Origin: Allobosea sp. TND4EK4
GTDB lineage: Bacteria > Pseudomonadota > Alphaproteobacteria > Rhizobiales > Beijerinckiaceae
Length of the DNA stretch: 64,000 nucleotides
Direction: 5' to 3'
Assembly: GCF_900156025.1 (NCBI RefSeq)
Contig: NZ_FTMO01000002.1
Coordinates: 484,862-548,861, forward strand
Of this stretch, positions 18,647 to 28,404 are shown piece by piece. A program made the translations under genes and the position numbers. Under the pieces are notes generated by a model, which searched no databases, was not told the origin of the DNA, and was given only the letters and a program-made list of their open reading frames with translations. How positions within the stretch are numbered: the stretch's first letter is position 1; each line of letters begins with the position of its first letter.

Positions 18647-19057
18647 ATGATGCATGGCAGGGCGAGCGAGCCGCAGGGCGGGCGGCAGGGGCAGGACGGG
18701 CGCTGGCGCCTGATGCTTGCCCTGTTCGTCATGCTCGCAGCCGTGGTGCCGCATCTCACCTTGTCCGCGTCGCCGCCCGGTGCGCCGGTGGCCCGCATGG
18801 CGCATGGCATGCCGGTCGCGGTCCAGGCGGATGGCACCGTGCCCTGCCATGAGCAGTCCTCGCGCCCCTCGCATGCCTCCACGCTGCCGGCCTGTTGCAT
18901 CATCGGCTGTGCGGTGATCGCCGAGACACCCGCGCTCGCCTTGCCCGTCCGCGGGGTCGCCTGGATGCAGCCCAAGCCGCCGCAGGCGCGCATGCTCGCT
19001 GGAATCTCCCGCGAGCCGGCCAAGCCGCCGCCGCGGCTGAAGGCCGCTTTTCTTTAG
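18647..19057 (+). CDS. Small membrane-anchored protein with Cys and His residues
   Basis: A 136-residue protein with one hydrophobic segment (LMLALFVMLAAVVPHLTL, near residue 22), a CHEQSSRPSH segment and a CCIIGC cluster near residues 84-95. It lies 71 bp upstream of a DUF305 protein, a family often seen with copper-handling genes, so a role in metal handling is possible but unproven. I do not recognise a named family. Confidence 0.5.
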   Translation: MMHGRASEPQGGRQGQDGRWRLMLALFVMLAAVVPHLTLSASPPGAPVARMAHGMPVAVQADGTVPCHEQSSRPSHASTLPACCIIGCAVIAETPALALPVRGVAWMQPKPPQARMLAGISREPAKPPPRLKAAFL

Positions 19058-19128
19058 AACCTGTTCCCGACGGAGCCCCCCGCGCAGCGTCGCGCGCTTC
19101 GTCAGCCGATCTTCGAAGGAATGTCACG

Positions 19129-19506
19129 ATGAACCGCATGGTTTCGACTCTCGCCGCCCTGACGCTCGGCTTCGGCCTGGCAGGCGCGGCACAGGCCCAG
19201 CAATCGCACCAACACGGCGCGATGCCGGCCGCAAAGGCGTCTCCCGCCGAGGGCGCTGCGACCAAGGCCTTCAAGCAGGCCAACATGAAGATGCACAAGG
19301 ACATGGACATCGCCTATTCCGGCGATGCCGATGTCGACTTCCTGCGCGGCATGATCCCGCATCATCAGGGGGCCATCGACATGGCGAGGATCGTCCTGGC
19401 CAACGGCAAGGATCCTGAGGTGCGCAAGCTCGCCGAGGCCATCGTCCGCGACCAGGAGAAGGAAGTCGCGATGATGCGCGAGATGCTGAAGAAGCTGGGC
19501 AAGTAG
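19129..19506 (+). CDS. DUF305 family exported protein (CopM-like)
   Basis: A 125-residue protein with a signal peptide (MNRMVSTLAALTLGFGL, cleavage near AQA) and the DUF305 signature DVDFLRGMIPHHQGAIDMA, with further Met and His residues (QSHQHGAM, MKMHKDMD). Family members bind copper in the periplasm. The ATG at 19129 is preceded by GAAGGA; the long in-frame extension upstream overlaps the previous gene. Confidence 0.85.
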   Translation: MNRMVSTLAALTLGFGLAGAAQAQQSHQHGAMPAAKASPAEGAATKAFKQANMKMHKDMDIAYSGDADVDFLRGMIPHHQGAIDMARIVLANGKDPEVRKLAEAIVRDQEKEVAMMREMLKKLGK

Positions 19507-19662
19507 CGCCGCCCTCCGAGAGGCCGGCTGCGGCGACGCCGCCGGCCTCTGCCGCTTGCTCTCGGCTTCCCCCGCTGGCAAGACGGCTTTGTAAGGTTCG
19601 CGCCGGTACGGTTGGCCGTGGGCCGCCTGCCTCCGCCCCGGTCCACCAAGCTTCGGCGCCTG

Positions 19663-20700
19663 ATGAAACGCTATCTCGATTATCTCTGGCCGATCGTCGG
19701 GCTCGTCGCGGTCGTCTGGTCCGTCGAACTGCTCTGGGACAAGCTCAAGGCCGAGGCCGGCTCGGACGCGGCCATCGAGGCGCTGCTGCAGAACGCAAAT
19801 CTCTGGCAGAGCATCAAGATCATCGCCCACCGGATCGGCCACAAGATCGCGGTGATTCCGCACGATGCCTTTGTCCATGCGGCACTTGCCACCCTCGTCG
19901 CCTATGCGGCGCTCGCCTGGTACGACCGCATCGCCCTGATCCATCTGCGCAAGCAGAAGGGCATCTCCTGGTTCTACATCTCGCTCTGCTCCTTCGTGAC
20001 CTATGCCCTCTCCCACAATATCGGGGCGTCGGTCTTCTCCGGCGGCATGGTGCGCTATCGCGCCTACACGGCGAAGGGCTTGAGCGCGGGCGAAGTCGCG
20101 GTCCTGATCGCGCTCTGCTCCTTCACCTTCGCCTTCGGCACGCTGCTGTTGATGGGAATCGTGCTGATCTACGAGCCCGAGATCCTGCGGCCGCTGACCC
20201 GCATGTCGAAATGGTTCGCCATCGGGGACGGCACGGCGCGGATGATCGGCGTCGGCATGCTCGTCTTCGTCGCCCTCTACACCGTCGGTTCCTGGCTCAA
20301 GTTCAAGCCCTTCAGGATCGGCAAGTTCGAGGTCATCTATCCGCGCCTGCCCATTGTGGCGCGGCAGTATCTCGCCGCCCCGCTCGAACTCGCGGGCGCC
20401 GCCGGCATCATCTATTTCGCCCTCCCCGCGCAGGGCAATCCGGGCTTCATGATCGTGCTGGGGGCCTTCCTGCTCTCCTTCTCCGCGGGGCTGCTCAGCC
20501 AGGTTCCCGGCGGCGTCGGCGTGATGGAGGCGGTCTTCCTCGCGGTGATGCCAAGCGTGCCGGCGCCGGCCGTCTTTGCCGCGCTGCTGATCTGGCGGCT
20601 GTTCTATCTGATCATTCCGCTGGTGATCTCGCTGCCGGTCGTCCTCGCCTTCGAGCGGGCCCAGCTCAAGCGCAACACGCGGATTGCACCGGCTCCCTGA
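19663..20700 (+). CDS. UPF0104 / lysylphosphatidylglycerol synthase transmembrane-domain protein
   Basis: A 345-residue polytopic membrane protein. It shows family signatures: ALSHNIGASVFSGGMVRYRAY near residues 120-140 and LLSQVPGGVGVMEAVFLAV near residues 275-295. It lacks the soluble lysyl-transferase domain of MprF, so it resembles YbhN-type proteins of unclear role. The ATG at 19663 (MKRYLDYLWPIVG) is preferred over the ATG-like opening at 19612. Confidence 0.78.
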   Translation: MKRYLDYLWPIVGLVAVVWSVELLWDKLKAEAGSDAAIEALLQNANLWQSIKIIAHRIGHKIAVIPHDAFVHAALATLVAYAALAWYDRIALIHLRKQKGISWFYISLCSFVTYALSHNIGASVFSGGMVRYRAYTAKGLSAGEVAVLIALCSFTFAFGTLLLMGIVLIYEPEILRPLTRMSKWFAIGDGTARMIGVGMLVFVALYTVGSWLKFKPFRIGKFEVIYPRLPIVARQYLAAPLELAGAAGIIYFALPAQGNPGFMIVLGAFLLSFSAGLLSQVPGGVGVMEAVFLAVMPSVPAPAVFAALLIWRLFYLIIPLVISLPVVLAFERAQLKRNTRIAPAP

Positions 20701-20707
20701 GGCAAGG

Positions 20708-20804
20708 CGTCATTGCGAGCGCGGCAAAGCAGGCCAGGGGCAAGCTGGATCGTTCCGCCCTGCCCCTTGCGGATCGCTTCGTCGCTTCGCTCCTCGCAAT
20801 GACG
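20708..20804. repeat. REP-like palindromic repeat
   Basis: Outer arms CGTCATTGCGAG (20708-20719) and CTCGCAATGACG (20793-20804) are perfect inverted complements about 73 bp apart, with further imperfect pairing inside. The outer sequence matches a widespread bacterial intergenic repeat. It lies between two convergent genes. Confidence 0.7.
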
Positions 20805-20826
20805 ACAAGCAGAGAGCCGATCGATC

Positions 20827-21732
20827 TTACGCGTGCCCGCGCTCAGGTCGCTTCAGCGCGATCGCCGCGGCCCCGAACATCATCAGCGCGCCCAGCGCCT
20901 CCGACCAGCCGAAGGGCTCGGACAGCGCGAACACTCCGACCGCCACGGCGATGGCCGGGCTGACGAAGGCGTAGAGCCCGGCCCGGAAGGCGCCCCAGTC
21001 GCGCAGCAACCGCATATAGATGGTGAACCCCATCAGCGAGCCGCCGACGATCAGGAAGGCCAGAGCAGGCAGCACCGGCCAACTGGCGAGCTTGGCAAGA
21101 TCGGTGAACGCGACCGGCTCCAGCAACAGCGACACAGCGGTCAGCCCGATGCCGCCGATCAGGGTTTGCCAGCCGGCGAGCGTCAGCGTCGGCATCGCTC
21201 CGGCGATGGGGCGCGAGAGAACCGCGCCGGTGCAATAAAGCAGCGTCCCGGCGGCGACGGCGCCGAGCGCGATCGCCTCGAGCGGATCGCCCTGCGCGAC
21301 CGAGAGACCGCCAAGCGCTCGCGTCGCGAAAAGAAAGCCCAGCCCGGCCGTGCCGAGCGCGATCGCCGCGAGCTTGCGCCCATCGATCGGCTCCCCGGCG
21401 ATGGCGCGGCTCGCCAGCAGGGTGAAGATCGGGATCGTCGCGAAATTCACGATGGCCGCGAGCCCGCTCGGCGCATGCGCGGTACCCCAGAACAGCAGCG
21501 TGTAATTTCCTGTGTTGAGCAGCAGGGCGGTCAAGACGAGCCGCGGCCAGGCCTCGCGCGGCACTTTTACGACGTCGCGCCCGGCCCAGAGCAGCATCAG
21601 CAGCCCGGCGATGGAGAAGCGCGCTGCAGCGAGGAAAACCGGCGGCACATGCGCCGCGCCGACCTTCACCGGCAGCCAGGTCAGGCCCCAGACGAGGCAC
21701 ATCAGGGCGAAAAGGGTGGCGTTGCGGCTCAT
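20827..21732 (-). CDS. EamA/DMT superfamily transporter
   Basis: A 301-residue protein with ten hydrophobic segments in two EamA repeats. The first opens LFALMCLVWGLTWLPVK, and the second ends GLYAFVSPAIAVAVGVFALSE followed by a final helix. Such proteins usually export small metabolites or amino acids; the substrate is unknown. It is monocistronic. Confidence 0.82.
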   Translation of the reverse strand: MSRNATLFALMCLVWGLTWLPVKVGAAHVPPVFLAAARFSIAGLLMLLWAGRDVVKVPREAWPRLVLTALLLNTGNYTLLFWGTAHAPSGLAAIVNFATIPIFTLLASRAIAGEPIDGRKLAAIALGTAGLGFLFATRALGGLSVAQGDPLEAIALGAVAAGTLLYCTGAVLSRPIAGAMPTLTLAGWQTLIGGIGLTAVSLLLEPVAFTDLAKLASWPVLPALAFLIVGGSLMGFTIYMRLLRDWGAFRAGLYAFVSPAIAVAVGVFALSEPFGWSEALGALMMFGAAAIALKRPERGHA

Positions 21733-21799
21733 CCGCCTCGCTTAGCCCTGCCGCACCGGCCTGACCATTGCGCGGCGGGCATCGCGGCCCCGTGGAAAG

Positions 21800-23935
21800 T
21801 CAGACGCTCCCAACTGTTCGCAGCCGCACGCGCGGATGGATCTCAGCCTGGGACAGCACCGGCGTCTCGCGGCGGAAGCGCTCGATGATCTGGCGCACGA
21901 AGGGCCGCGCCAGGCCCGAGGTGACCAGCGCCGGCATCTCGCCCATGCGCGCCGCATCCTCGAAGCGCTCGCGGACATGGCGGACGAAGTCCTGCAGCCG
22001 CGAGGGCTGCATGGCCAGATGGCGATCCTCGCCCTGCCCGATGACGGATTCGGCGAAGGCGCTTTCCCAGGCCGGCGAGAGCGTGATGATCGGCAGCGTC
22101 CCGTTCGCATCGGAGAACTGCGCGCAGATCTGCCGGGCCAGCCGGGCACGGACATGCTCGGCGATGTCGCGCGGGTTCTTGATGCCGCCCGCCACCTCGG
22201 CGATGCCCTCGACGATGGTCGGCAGGTCGCGGATCGAGATGCGTTCGGACAGCAGCAATTGCAGCACGCGCTGGATGCCGGTGGTCGAGATCTGCATAGG
22301 CACGATCTCCTTGACGAGATCGGCATGGTCCTTCGGCAGCTCGCGCAGCAGCTTCTGCACCTCGCCATGCGAGAGCAGCTCCGGCATGTTCGACTTCAGC
22401 ACCTCGGTCAGATGCGTCGAGATCACGGTCGCGGCGTCGACGACGGTGTAGCCGCGCAGTTGCGCCTCGTCCTGCAGCGCCCCGTCGATCCAGGTCGCGG
22501 GCAGGCCGAAGGTCGGCTCCAGGACATTGTGGCCGGGCAGGCCGACCGCGCCGCCCATCGGGTCCATCGCCATGTACTGGCCGGCATAGACGATGCCGTG
22601 GCCCGCATCGATCTCCTTGATCTTGATGTAGTAATGGTTCGCCTCGAGCTGGACGTTGTCGACGATCCGCACCGCCGGCATCACGAAGCCGAGCTCGGCG
22701 GCGAGCTGGCGGCGCAGCGCCCGCACCTGGTCGGTCAGCCGGTCCTGCCCGCTGGTCGAATTGACCAGCGGCAGCAGCGCGTAGCCGATCTCGATCTTGA
22801 GCTCGTCCATCTTGAGGAGATCGTTCAGCGTCTCCTCGCGCGGCGTGCCGTCGGCCGCGAGAGCGCCGCCGGCCTGGGCAGCGCCGGGAGCAGCCGCGGC
22901 CTCGGCCTCGCGCTCCTTCGCCAGCCGCCCGAACCGGCGCGCCAGATAGGCGGCCCCGCCGGCGAGCGCGAGGAAGGGCACCATCGGGATGCCCGGCAGG
23001 AGCGCGATCAGCAGCATCACTGCCGCCGACATGCCGAGCGCCTTCGGATAGCCCGAGAGCTGCTCCCCGAGTGCCTTGTCGGCAGCGCCGCGCACGCCGG
23101 CCTTGGAGACCAGCAGGCCGGCCGCGGTCGAGACGATCAGCGCCGGGATCTGGCTGACGAGGCCGTCGCCGATGGTGAGCTGGGTGTAGTTGGTGGCGGC
23201 CTGGCCGAAGCTGAGCCCCTGCTGCGCGACGCCGATGATGATGCCGCCCAGCACGTTGATGAAGGTGATCAGCAGCGCCGCGATCGCATCCCCGCGCACG
23301 AACTTCGAGGCACCGTCCATCGAGCCGAAGAAGGAGGACTCGTCCTCAAGCGCCCGGCGCCGCGCCTTGGCCGTGTCCTGGTCGATCAGGCCGGCCGAGA
23401 GATCGGCGTCGATCGCCATCTGCTTGCCGGGCATCGCGTCGAGGGAGAACCGGGCCGCGACCTCGGCGATGCGGCCAGAGCCCTTGGTGATGACGATGAA
23501 GTTGACGATCAGCAGGATGGTGAAGACGATCACGCCGATCACGAAATTCCCGCCCATCACGAAGCCGGCGAAGGCCTCGATGACGTGGCCGGCCGCCGCG
23601 CCGCCCTCATGGCCATGGGCCAGGATAAGGCGCGTCGAGGCGAGGTTCAGCGACAGACGGAACATCGTGACGATCAGCAGCACCGTCGGGAAGGACGAGA
23701 ACTCCAACGGCTCTTCGATGAACAGCGCCGTCATCAGCACGAGCACCGAGACGATGATGGAGAGCGCCAGCATCAGGTCGAGCATCACCGCTGGCATGGG
23801 GAAGATCAGCACCACGAGGATGCCCATCACGCCCGCGGCGAGGAACAGGTCCGGCCGGCTCAACATCTTGGCGAGGCCGCCGCGATTCGGCATGCCGAAC
23901 CCGCCTGTCGCCTGCCCTGCCGTCACATCGGTCAT
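21800..23935 (-). CDS. flhA: Flagellar biosynthesis protein FlhA
   Basis: A 711-residue export-gate protein. The N-terminal half has about eight transmembrane segments, with the conserved FHIPEP-type region (SFPTVLLIVTMFRLSLNLAS, GFVMGGNFVIGVIVF) and cytoplasmic DAMPGKQMAIDADL. The C-terminal half is the soluble ring domain, with ELLSHGEVQKLL and QISTTGIQRVLQLLL. The ATG at 23935 (MTDVTAG) is preferred over the TTG at 23956. A CtrA-like box lies 81 bp upstream. Confidence 0.93.
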   Translation of the reverse strand: MTDVTAGQATGGFGMPNRGGLAKMLSRPDLFLAAGVMGILVVLIFPMPAVMLDLMLALSIIVSVLVLMTALFIEEPLEFSSFPTVLLIVTMFRLSLNLASTRLILAHGHEGGAAAGHVIEAFAGFVMGGNFVIGVIVFTILLIVNFIVITKGSGRIAEVAARFSLDAMPGKQMAIDADLSAGLIDQDTAKARRRALEDESSFFGSMDGASKFVRGDAIAALLITFINVLGGIIIGVAQQGLSFGQAATNYTQLTIGDGLVSQIPALIVSTAAGLLVSKAGVRGAADKALGEQLSGYPKALGMSAAVMLLIALLPGIPMVPFLALAGGAAYLARRFGRLAKEREAEAAAAPGAAQAGGALAADGTPREETLNDLLKMDELKIEIGYALLPLVNSTSGQDRLTDQVRALRRQLAAELGFVMPAVRIVDNVQLEANHYYIKIKEIDAGHGIVYAGQYMAMDPMGGAVGLPGHNVLEPTFGLPATWIDGALQDEAQLRGYTVVDAATVISTHLTEVLKSNMPELLSHGEVQKLLRELPKDHADLVKEIVPMQISTTGIQRVLQLLLSERISIRDLPTIVEGIAEVAGGIKNPRDIAEHVRARLARQICAQFSDANGTLPIITLSPAWESAFAESVIGQGEDRHLAMQPSRLQDFVRHVRERFEDAARMGEMPALVTSGLARPFVRQIIERFRRETPVLSQAEIHPRVRLRTVGSV

Positions 23936-23988
23936 CGACCGCCCCGCTTTCGCCAAGCCGCCGCGCGCCCCTCACGGTCGCACGCGCA

Positions 23989-24009
23989 GCCCGGCAATTC
24001 TTGCCGGGC
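23989..24009. other. Perfect hairpin in flhA leader
   Basis: Arms GCCCGGCAA and TTGCCGGGC (9 bp) flank a TTC loop. It lies between flhA and its CtrA-like box. There is no T-run, so it is not an obvious terminator; a leader structure is possible. Confidence 0.5.
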
Positions 24010-24015
24010 TTATGG

Positions 24016-24030
24016 TGAACGAGTGGTTAA
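24016..24030 (-). promoter_or_regulatory. CtrA-like box upstream of flhA
   Basis: On the minus strand TTAA, CCACTCG, TTCA: one mismatch from TTAA-N7-TTAA, about 81 bp upstream of the flhA ATG. Function is inferred from the motif and from known CtrA control of export genes in relatives. Confidence 0.5.
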
Positions 24031-24153
24031 GATTCGGAGGCTCGCCCGATCAGGAACATTTGATGCGCACCCCTTGTTGTCGCTGCGAAAGACAGGCCGG
24101 GAGTGTAGCCGGCCGTTGAGGCGTGCCGCAGGCACGGACGGATCGGGGGAACC

Positions 24154-25590
24154 GTGCGACAGGCCCAGCACACTGCCATCGTCGAAACCGACGTGCCTGC
24201 CCGTCTCGATCGCTTGCCCTGGTCGCGTTTCCATACCCTCGTCGTGGCCGCGCTCGGCATCACCTGGATCCTCGACGGGCTCGAAGTGACGCTGGCGGGC
24301 GCGGTCTCGGGCGCGCTGAAGGAAAGCCCGGTCCTCCGCTTCACCAACACGGAAATCGGGATGGCGGGCGCCGCCTATATCGCCGGCGCGGTGATCGGCG
24401 CGGTGCTCTTCGGCTGGATGACGGACCGGCTCGGCCGCAAGAAGCTCTTCACGATCACCCTGCTGGTTTACCTGGTGGCGGCCGCGGCCACCGCCTTCTC
24501 CTGGAACCTCTGGAGCTTCCTGCTCTTCCGCTTCCTGACCGGCATGGGGATCGGCGGCGAATACACGGCGATCAACTCGACGATCCAGGAGCTGATCCCC
24601 GCGCGCGTTCGCGGCTGGACGGACCTCGTCATCAACGGCTCCTTCTGGATCGGCGCGGCCATCGGCGCGGCAGGCGCGATCGTGCTGCTCGACCCCGCGC
24701 ATTTCAATCCTGAGCATGGCTGGCGCCTCGCCTTCTTCATCGGTGCGGTCCTCGGCCTGTTCATCCTGTTCCTGCGCCAATGGCTGCCAGAGAGCCCGCG
24801 CTGGCTGATCAGCCACGGCCAGCCCGAGCGCGCCGCCGCCATCGTCGCCGACATCGAGCGGCGGGCCGGGTTCACGCCACCGCCGGGCGAGGTGCTGCCC
24901 CTGACGCGATTGCGCCCGCGGGCCGCGACGCCGCTCGCGGAAGTCTTCCATACGCTGTTCGTGGTTCACCGCAGCCGGGCGCTCGTGGGCCTGGCCCTGA
25001 TGGTGGCGCAGGCCTTCTTCTACAACGCGATCTTCTTCACCTACGCCCTGATCCTGACCGATTTCTACCAGATCCCCTCGGCCTCGATCGGCTGGTTCAT
25101 CCTGCCCTTCGCCGCCGGAAACTTCCTGGGGCCCCTGCTGATCGGCCGGCTCTTCGACACGGTCGGCCGGCGCGCCATGATCGCCGCGACCTACGCCCTG
25201 TCCGGCCTGCTCCTCGCCGGCACGGGCTACCTGTTCTGGCGCGACCTGCTGAGCGCGAGCCAGCTGACGGCGTGCTGGAGCGTGGTGTTCTTCTTCGCCT
25301 CGGCCGCGGCGAGTTCCGCCTATCTCACCGTGTCCGAAACCTTCCCGGTCGAGATGCGGGCGCTCGCCATCGCCCTGTTCTACGCCGTCGGCACGGGGGC
25401 CGGCGGCGTCGCCGGGCCCTGGCTTTTCGGCGCCCTGATCGACACCGGCTCGCGCGGCAGCGTCTTCGGCGGCTATCTGTTCGGTGCGGCGCTGATGCTC
25501 GCGGCGGCCTTCGTAGCCGCCCGCTTCGCCGTCAGGGCCGAGCGGCAGCCGCTGGAAAGCGTGGCCCGGCCGCTGACCGCGGCGGACTGA
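24154..25590 (+). CDS. MFS sugar/acid transporter
   Basis: A 478-residue twelve-helix major facilitator of the sugar-porter type. It has GWMTDRLGRKKLFT near residue 90 (loop 2-3 motif), RFLTGMGIGGEYTAINSTI near residue 128, PESPRWLISHGQPERA near residue 210 and the duplicate loop motif GRLFDTVGRRAM in the second half. The substrate is not clear. The start is GTG at 24154. It is divergent from flhA. Confidence 0.8.
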   Translation: MRQAQHTAIVETDVPARLDRLPWSRFHTLVVAALGITWILDGLEVTLAGAVSGALKESPVLRFTNTEIGMAGAAYIAGAVIGAVLFGWMTDRLGRKKLFTITLLVYLVAAAATAFSWNLWSFLLFRFLTGMGIGGEYTAINSTIQELIPARVRGWTDLVINGSFWIGAAIGAAGAIVLLDPAHFNPEHGWRLAFFIGAVLGLFILFLRQWLPESPRWLISHGQPERAAAIVADIERRAGFTPPPGEVLPLTRLRPRAATPLAEVFHTLFVVHRSRALVGLALMVAQAFFYNAIFFTYALILTDFYQIPSASIGWFILPFAAGNFLGPLLIGRLFDTVGRRAMIAATYALSGLLLAGTGYLFWRDLLSASQLTACWSVVFFFASAAASSAYLTVSETFPVEMRALAIALFYAVGTGAGGVAGPWLFGALIDTGSRGSVFGGYLFGAALMLAAAFVAARFAVRAERQPLESVARPLTAAD

Positions 25591-25708
25591 AGGATGGCAG
25601 CGCGACAGGCGCCGGCTGGAACAAAGCATCCTTCGAATGCATTATGGTCTGTCCGCCTTCTCCGTTTAGGATCGTGGACGATGTGGTGGAAACTCTCTGG
25701 AGGTCGTC

Positions 25709-26029
25709 GTGGACAGACGCTCATTCCTGATGACGCTGGTCGGGGGCCTTGCCGCCGCCGGCATGGGCGGCATCGCCGCAGCCGAGGCTGCACCCCAGCC
25801 AAAGCCGGCCCTGAAGCCCGAACCCGGCCCGGCCGAGACCGATGAGGCAGTGCTGGCCGAGACCAAGGACGCGCTGGACAGGACCGACGCCGAATTCAGT
25901 CAGTACTATTATTACCGCCGGCCGCGATATGGCTATTACCGCCGGCCCTATTATCGGCCGCGCCCCTATTATCGGCCGCGATATTACTATCGCCCGCGGC
26001 CCTATTACCGCCGCCGCCGCTACTGGTAG
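25709..26029 (+). CDS. Small exported protein with Tyr/Arg/Pro-rich repeat tail
   Basis: A 106-residue protein starting at GTG 25709. The N-terminus reads MDRRSFLMTLVGGLAAAG, a twin-arginine-like signal (RRSFL) with a short hydrophobic core. After a Pro/Glu-rich linker, the last 45 residues are almost only Tyr, Arg and Pro, with repeated YYRPR units (for example RPYYRPRPYYRPR). Similar YR-tailed proteins occur in Hyphomicrobiales, and their role is unknown. Surface or cell-wall association is a guess. Confidence 0.65.
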   Translation: MDRRSFLMTLVGGLAAAGMGGIAAAEAAPQPKPALKPEPGPAETDEAVLAETKDALDRTDAEFSQYYYYRRPRYGYYRRPYYRPRPYYRPRYYYRPRPYYRRRRYW

Positions 26030-26048
26030 TCTCCGGTGACCGGCCGGG

Positions 26049-27413
26049 TCAGGCGGCGCTGATGCGCGTCTGACCCGGTTCGGCGACGGTGATGCCCGCG
26101 GAGCTGTACTCGCTGAGCTTGTTGCGCAGCGTGCGGATGGAAATCCCGAGAATTTTCGCCGCGTGAGTGCGATTGCCGAGGCAGTGGTCGAGCGTGTCGA
26201 GGATCAGCTCCCGCTCGACATCGGCCACCGTGTTCCCCACCAGCGACCGCGTCATCGCCTCCGCGGTCTGAGCCGCGCGGGACGCCGTATCGCGTCCAGC
26301 CACAGGGCCGAGCGCCTCGCCTTCCGGCGTCAGCACCGCGGAGGCGCCGATTTCAGGACCGCTCGCCAGCAGCACCGCGCGGTGGATGGTGTTCTCCAGC
26401 TCTCGCACATTGCCGCGCCAGCCATTGGCCAGCAGCACCTTGCGCGCATCTGCGGCCACGGGGCGGATCGGCAGGCCGTTCAGTTCGGCATACTTCTTCG
26501 CGAAATGGTCGGCCAGCGCCAGGATGTCGCCCGGCCGCTCGCGCAGCGCAGGCAGGCGCAGATGCACGACGTTCAGCCGATAGAACAGGTCTTCGCGAAA
26601 CAGGCCGTCCCGGACGGCATCGCCGAGGTTGCGGTTGGAGGTCGCGATGATGCGGATATCGACCTTCACGGGCTGGGTGCCGCCGACGCGGTCGATCATC
26701 CGCTCCTGCAGGGCGCGCAGCAGCTTGGCCTGCAGCCTGACATCCATCTCCGAGACCTCGTCGAGCAGCAGCGTGCCCCCGTTCGCTTCCTCGAACTTGC
26801 CGATGCGCCGGGCGATGGCACCGGTAAAGGCGCCCTTCTCATGTCCGAAAAGCTCCGATTCCAGCAGGTTGTCCGGAATCGCCGCGCAGTTCACCGCGAC
26901 GAAGGGCTTGTCCTTGCGGCCTGATTTCTGATGGAGATGGCGCGCGATCACCTCCTTGCCGGTTCCGCTCTCGCCGGTCACCAGCACCGGCGCCTCCGAA
27001 CGCGCGATCTGGGTGGCGAGCTGGACGACGCGTTCCATCGCCGGATCCTTCCAGATCAGGCTCGTCTGGTCGGAGGCCACCGCCTCCAGAACCGCCGCGA
27101 TCAGCTCCGGATCGGGCGGCAGCGGCACGTATTCGCGCGCGCCGGCCTGGATCGCCGCGACGGCCGCCCGCGCATCGGTCGAGGTGCCGCAGGCGATGAT
27201 CGGCGTGCGGATGCGCTCGGCCTCGAGCGCCGCCACATAGGCCGCGATCGGCTGCACCACGTCGATCATCAGCAGGTCGGCGCCCTTCGCCCGCAGCACG
27301 GCGAGCGTCTGGTCCAGCGACTCGGTATGGGTGACCGCGGCACCCTTCGACATCGCGATCTTGGCCGCTGCGATGATCTGGCCCTTGAGACCGCCGGCGA
27401 TGATGAGGCGCAT
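26049..27413 (-). CDS. flbD: Sigma-54-dependent flagellar regulator FlbD
   Basis: A 454-residue NtrC-type activator. Residues 1-120 resemble a receiver lacking a clear acidic pocket. The AAA+ domain has Walker [12 protein letters not shown], the sigma-54 contact loop GAFTGA and Walker [16 protein letters not shown]-terminal Fis-type HTH follows ([20 protein letters not shown]). It lies last in the fliF-G-H-N-flbD cluster, the arrangement known in Caulobacter. FlbD activates late flagellar promoters with sigma-54; one such promoter is seen upstream of fliK. Confidence 0.9.
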   Translation of the reverse strand: MRLIIAGGLKGQIIAAAKIAMSKGAAVTHTESLDQTLAVLRAKGADLLMIDVVQPIAAYVAALEAERIRTPIIACGTSTDARAAVAAIQAGAREYVPLPPDPELIAAVLEAVASDQTSLIWKDPAMERVVQLATQIARSEAPVLVTGESGTGKEVIARHLHQKSGRKDKPFVAVNCAAIPDNLLESELFGHEKGAFTGAIARRIGKFEEANGGTLLLDEVSEMDVRLQAKLLRALQERMIDRVGGTQPVKVDIRIIATSNRNLGDAVRDGLFREDLFYRLNVVHLRLPALRERPGDILALADHFAKKYAELNGLPIRPVAADARKVLLANGWRGNVRELENTIHRAVLLASGPEIGASAVLTPEGEALGPVAGRDTASRAAQTAEAMTRSLVGNTVADVERELILDTLDHCLGNRTHAAKILGISIRTLRNKLSEYSSAGITVAEPGQTRISAA

Positions 27414-27457
27414 GGCTCAGGTCCTTTCATGCGATGCAGAACAGGCGGGCACGGCTC

Positions 27458-27805
27458 TCACCGGTCCGCCTTGATGATTTCAGTCATGGTCACGCCGAGG
27501 CGGTCCTCGACGACGACGACTTCCCCGCGCGCCACCAGCCGCTCGTTCACGAAGATGTCGATGGCCTCGCCGACGCGCCGGTCGAGCTCGATCACGGCCC
27601 CCGGCACGATCTGGAGCAGGTCGCCGACCGCGACCTTCGAGGAGCCGAGCACGGCCGAGACCGTGACCGGCACGTCGAAGACCTGCTCGAGGTCCTCGGC
27701 GGTCTTGACCGGCACGGGGCCGGACCGCGCCACGGACCCTTCGTGATCGAAGGAGAGATCCGCATTGTTCAGCGGCGGCAGGTTGAGATCGCTGTCCTGG
27801 CTCAT
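27458..27805 (-). CDS. fliN: Flagellar motor switch protein FliN
   Basis: A 115-residue protein ending in the SpoA/FliN domain: FDVPVTVSAVLGSSKVAVGD, LQIVPGAVIELDRRVGEAID, and VNERLVARGEVVVVEDRLGV. It forms the C-ring with FliM and FliG. It lies 11 bp after fliH and 44 bp before flbD. Confidence 0.92.
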   Translation of the reverse strand: MSQDSDLNLPPLNNADLSFDHEGSVARSGPVPVKTAEDLEQVFDVPVTVSAVLGSSKVAVGDLLQIVPGAVIELDRRVGEAIDIFVNERLVARGEVVVVEDRLGVTMTEIIKADR

Positions 27806-27816
27806 GGCTCAGACCT

Positions 27817-28404
27817 TCAATGACCCGCGCGGGCAGGAAAAACAGTGGCGACGGCCTGCTCGATCAGGGTCGAGAGCCGTTCGCGATCCATGACGAAGCC
27901 GCCGTCCGCCCATTCGATCCGTCCGTCGCCGGGCGTGATGTCGGGTTCGCCGAGCACGATCAGGCGGCCCGAGAAGCCGTGTTCGAGCGACAGCCGCTTC
28001 ACCAGTTCCTCGGCCGCTTCGACCGCCGATTCATGGACGCGCACCACCAGATGCGGCGCCTGCCGGGCGTGGCTCAGGCATTCGCGCACGGCTCCAGCGA
28101 GCGTCGCCAGCGGTTTTTCGTCCAGCGCCGCGCCGGCAATGGCCTTTGCAACCGCGATCGCGATATCTGCAGCCTGCTCCTCGAGCGAGGCCACCCGGGC
28201 TTCTTCCAGCGCGAAGAGCCGCTCGGCCGAGCGGGCGAGTTGCGCGGCCAGGCCGCCCAGTTGCCCCTCCGCCTCGTTGCGGCCCTGTTCATGCCCGAGG
28301 CGGAAGCCTTCCGCCCGAGCCGCAGCCACCTCCGCCTCGCCGGCCGCCTTGCGGCTGCCCTCGCGGAAATCGGTGCCGAACATGAATTTCGTCGCAGCCG
28401 CCAT
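27817..28404 (-). CDS. fliH: Flagellar assembly protein FliH-like
   Basis: A 195-residue protein. The N-terminal half is Ala/Glu-rich and helical (AEGFRLGHEQGRNEAEGQL, a GxxxG-type stretch). The C-terminal part resembles the FliH/HrpE domain, with LVVRVHESAVEAAEELVKRL and GRIEWADGGFVMDRERLSTL. FliH regulates FliI. Its start overlaps the fliG stop (TGATG). The assignment rests on the C-terminal pattern and position. Confidence 0.8.
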   Translation of the reverse strand: MAAATKFMFGTDFREGSRKAAGEAEVAAARAEGFRLGHEQGRNEAEGQLGGLAAQLARSAERLFALEEARVASLEEQAADIAIAVAKAIAGAALDEKPLATLAGAVRECLSHARQAPHLVVRVHESAVEAAEELVKRLSLEHGFSGRLIVLGEPDITPGDGRIEWADGGFVMDRERLSTLIEQAVATVFPARAGH

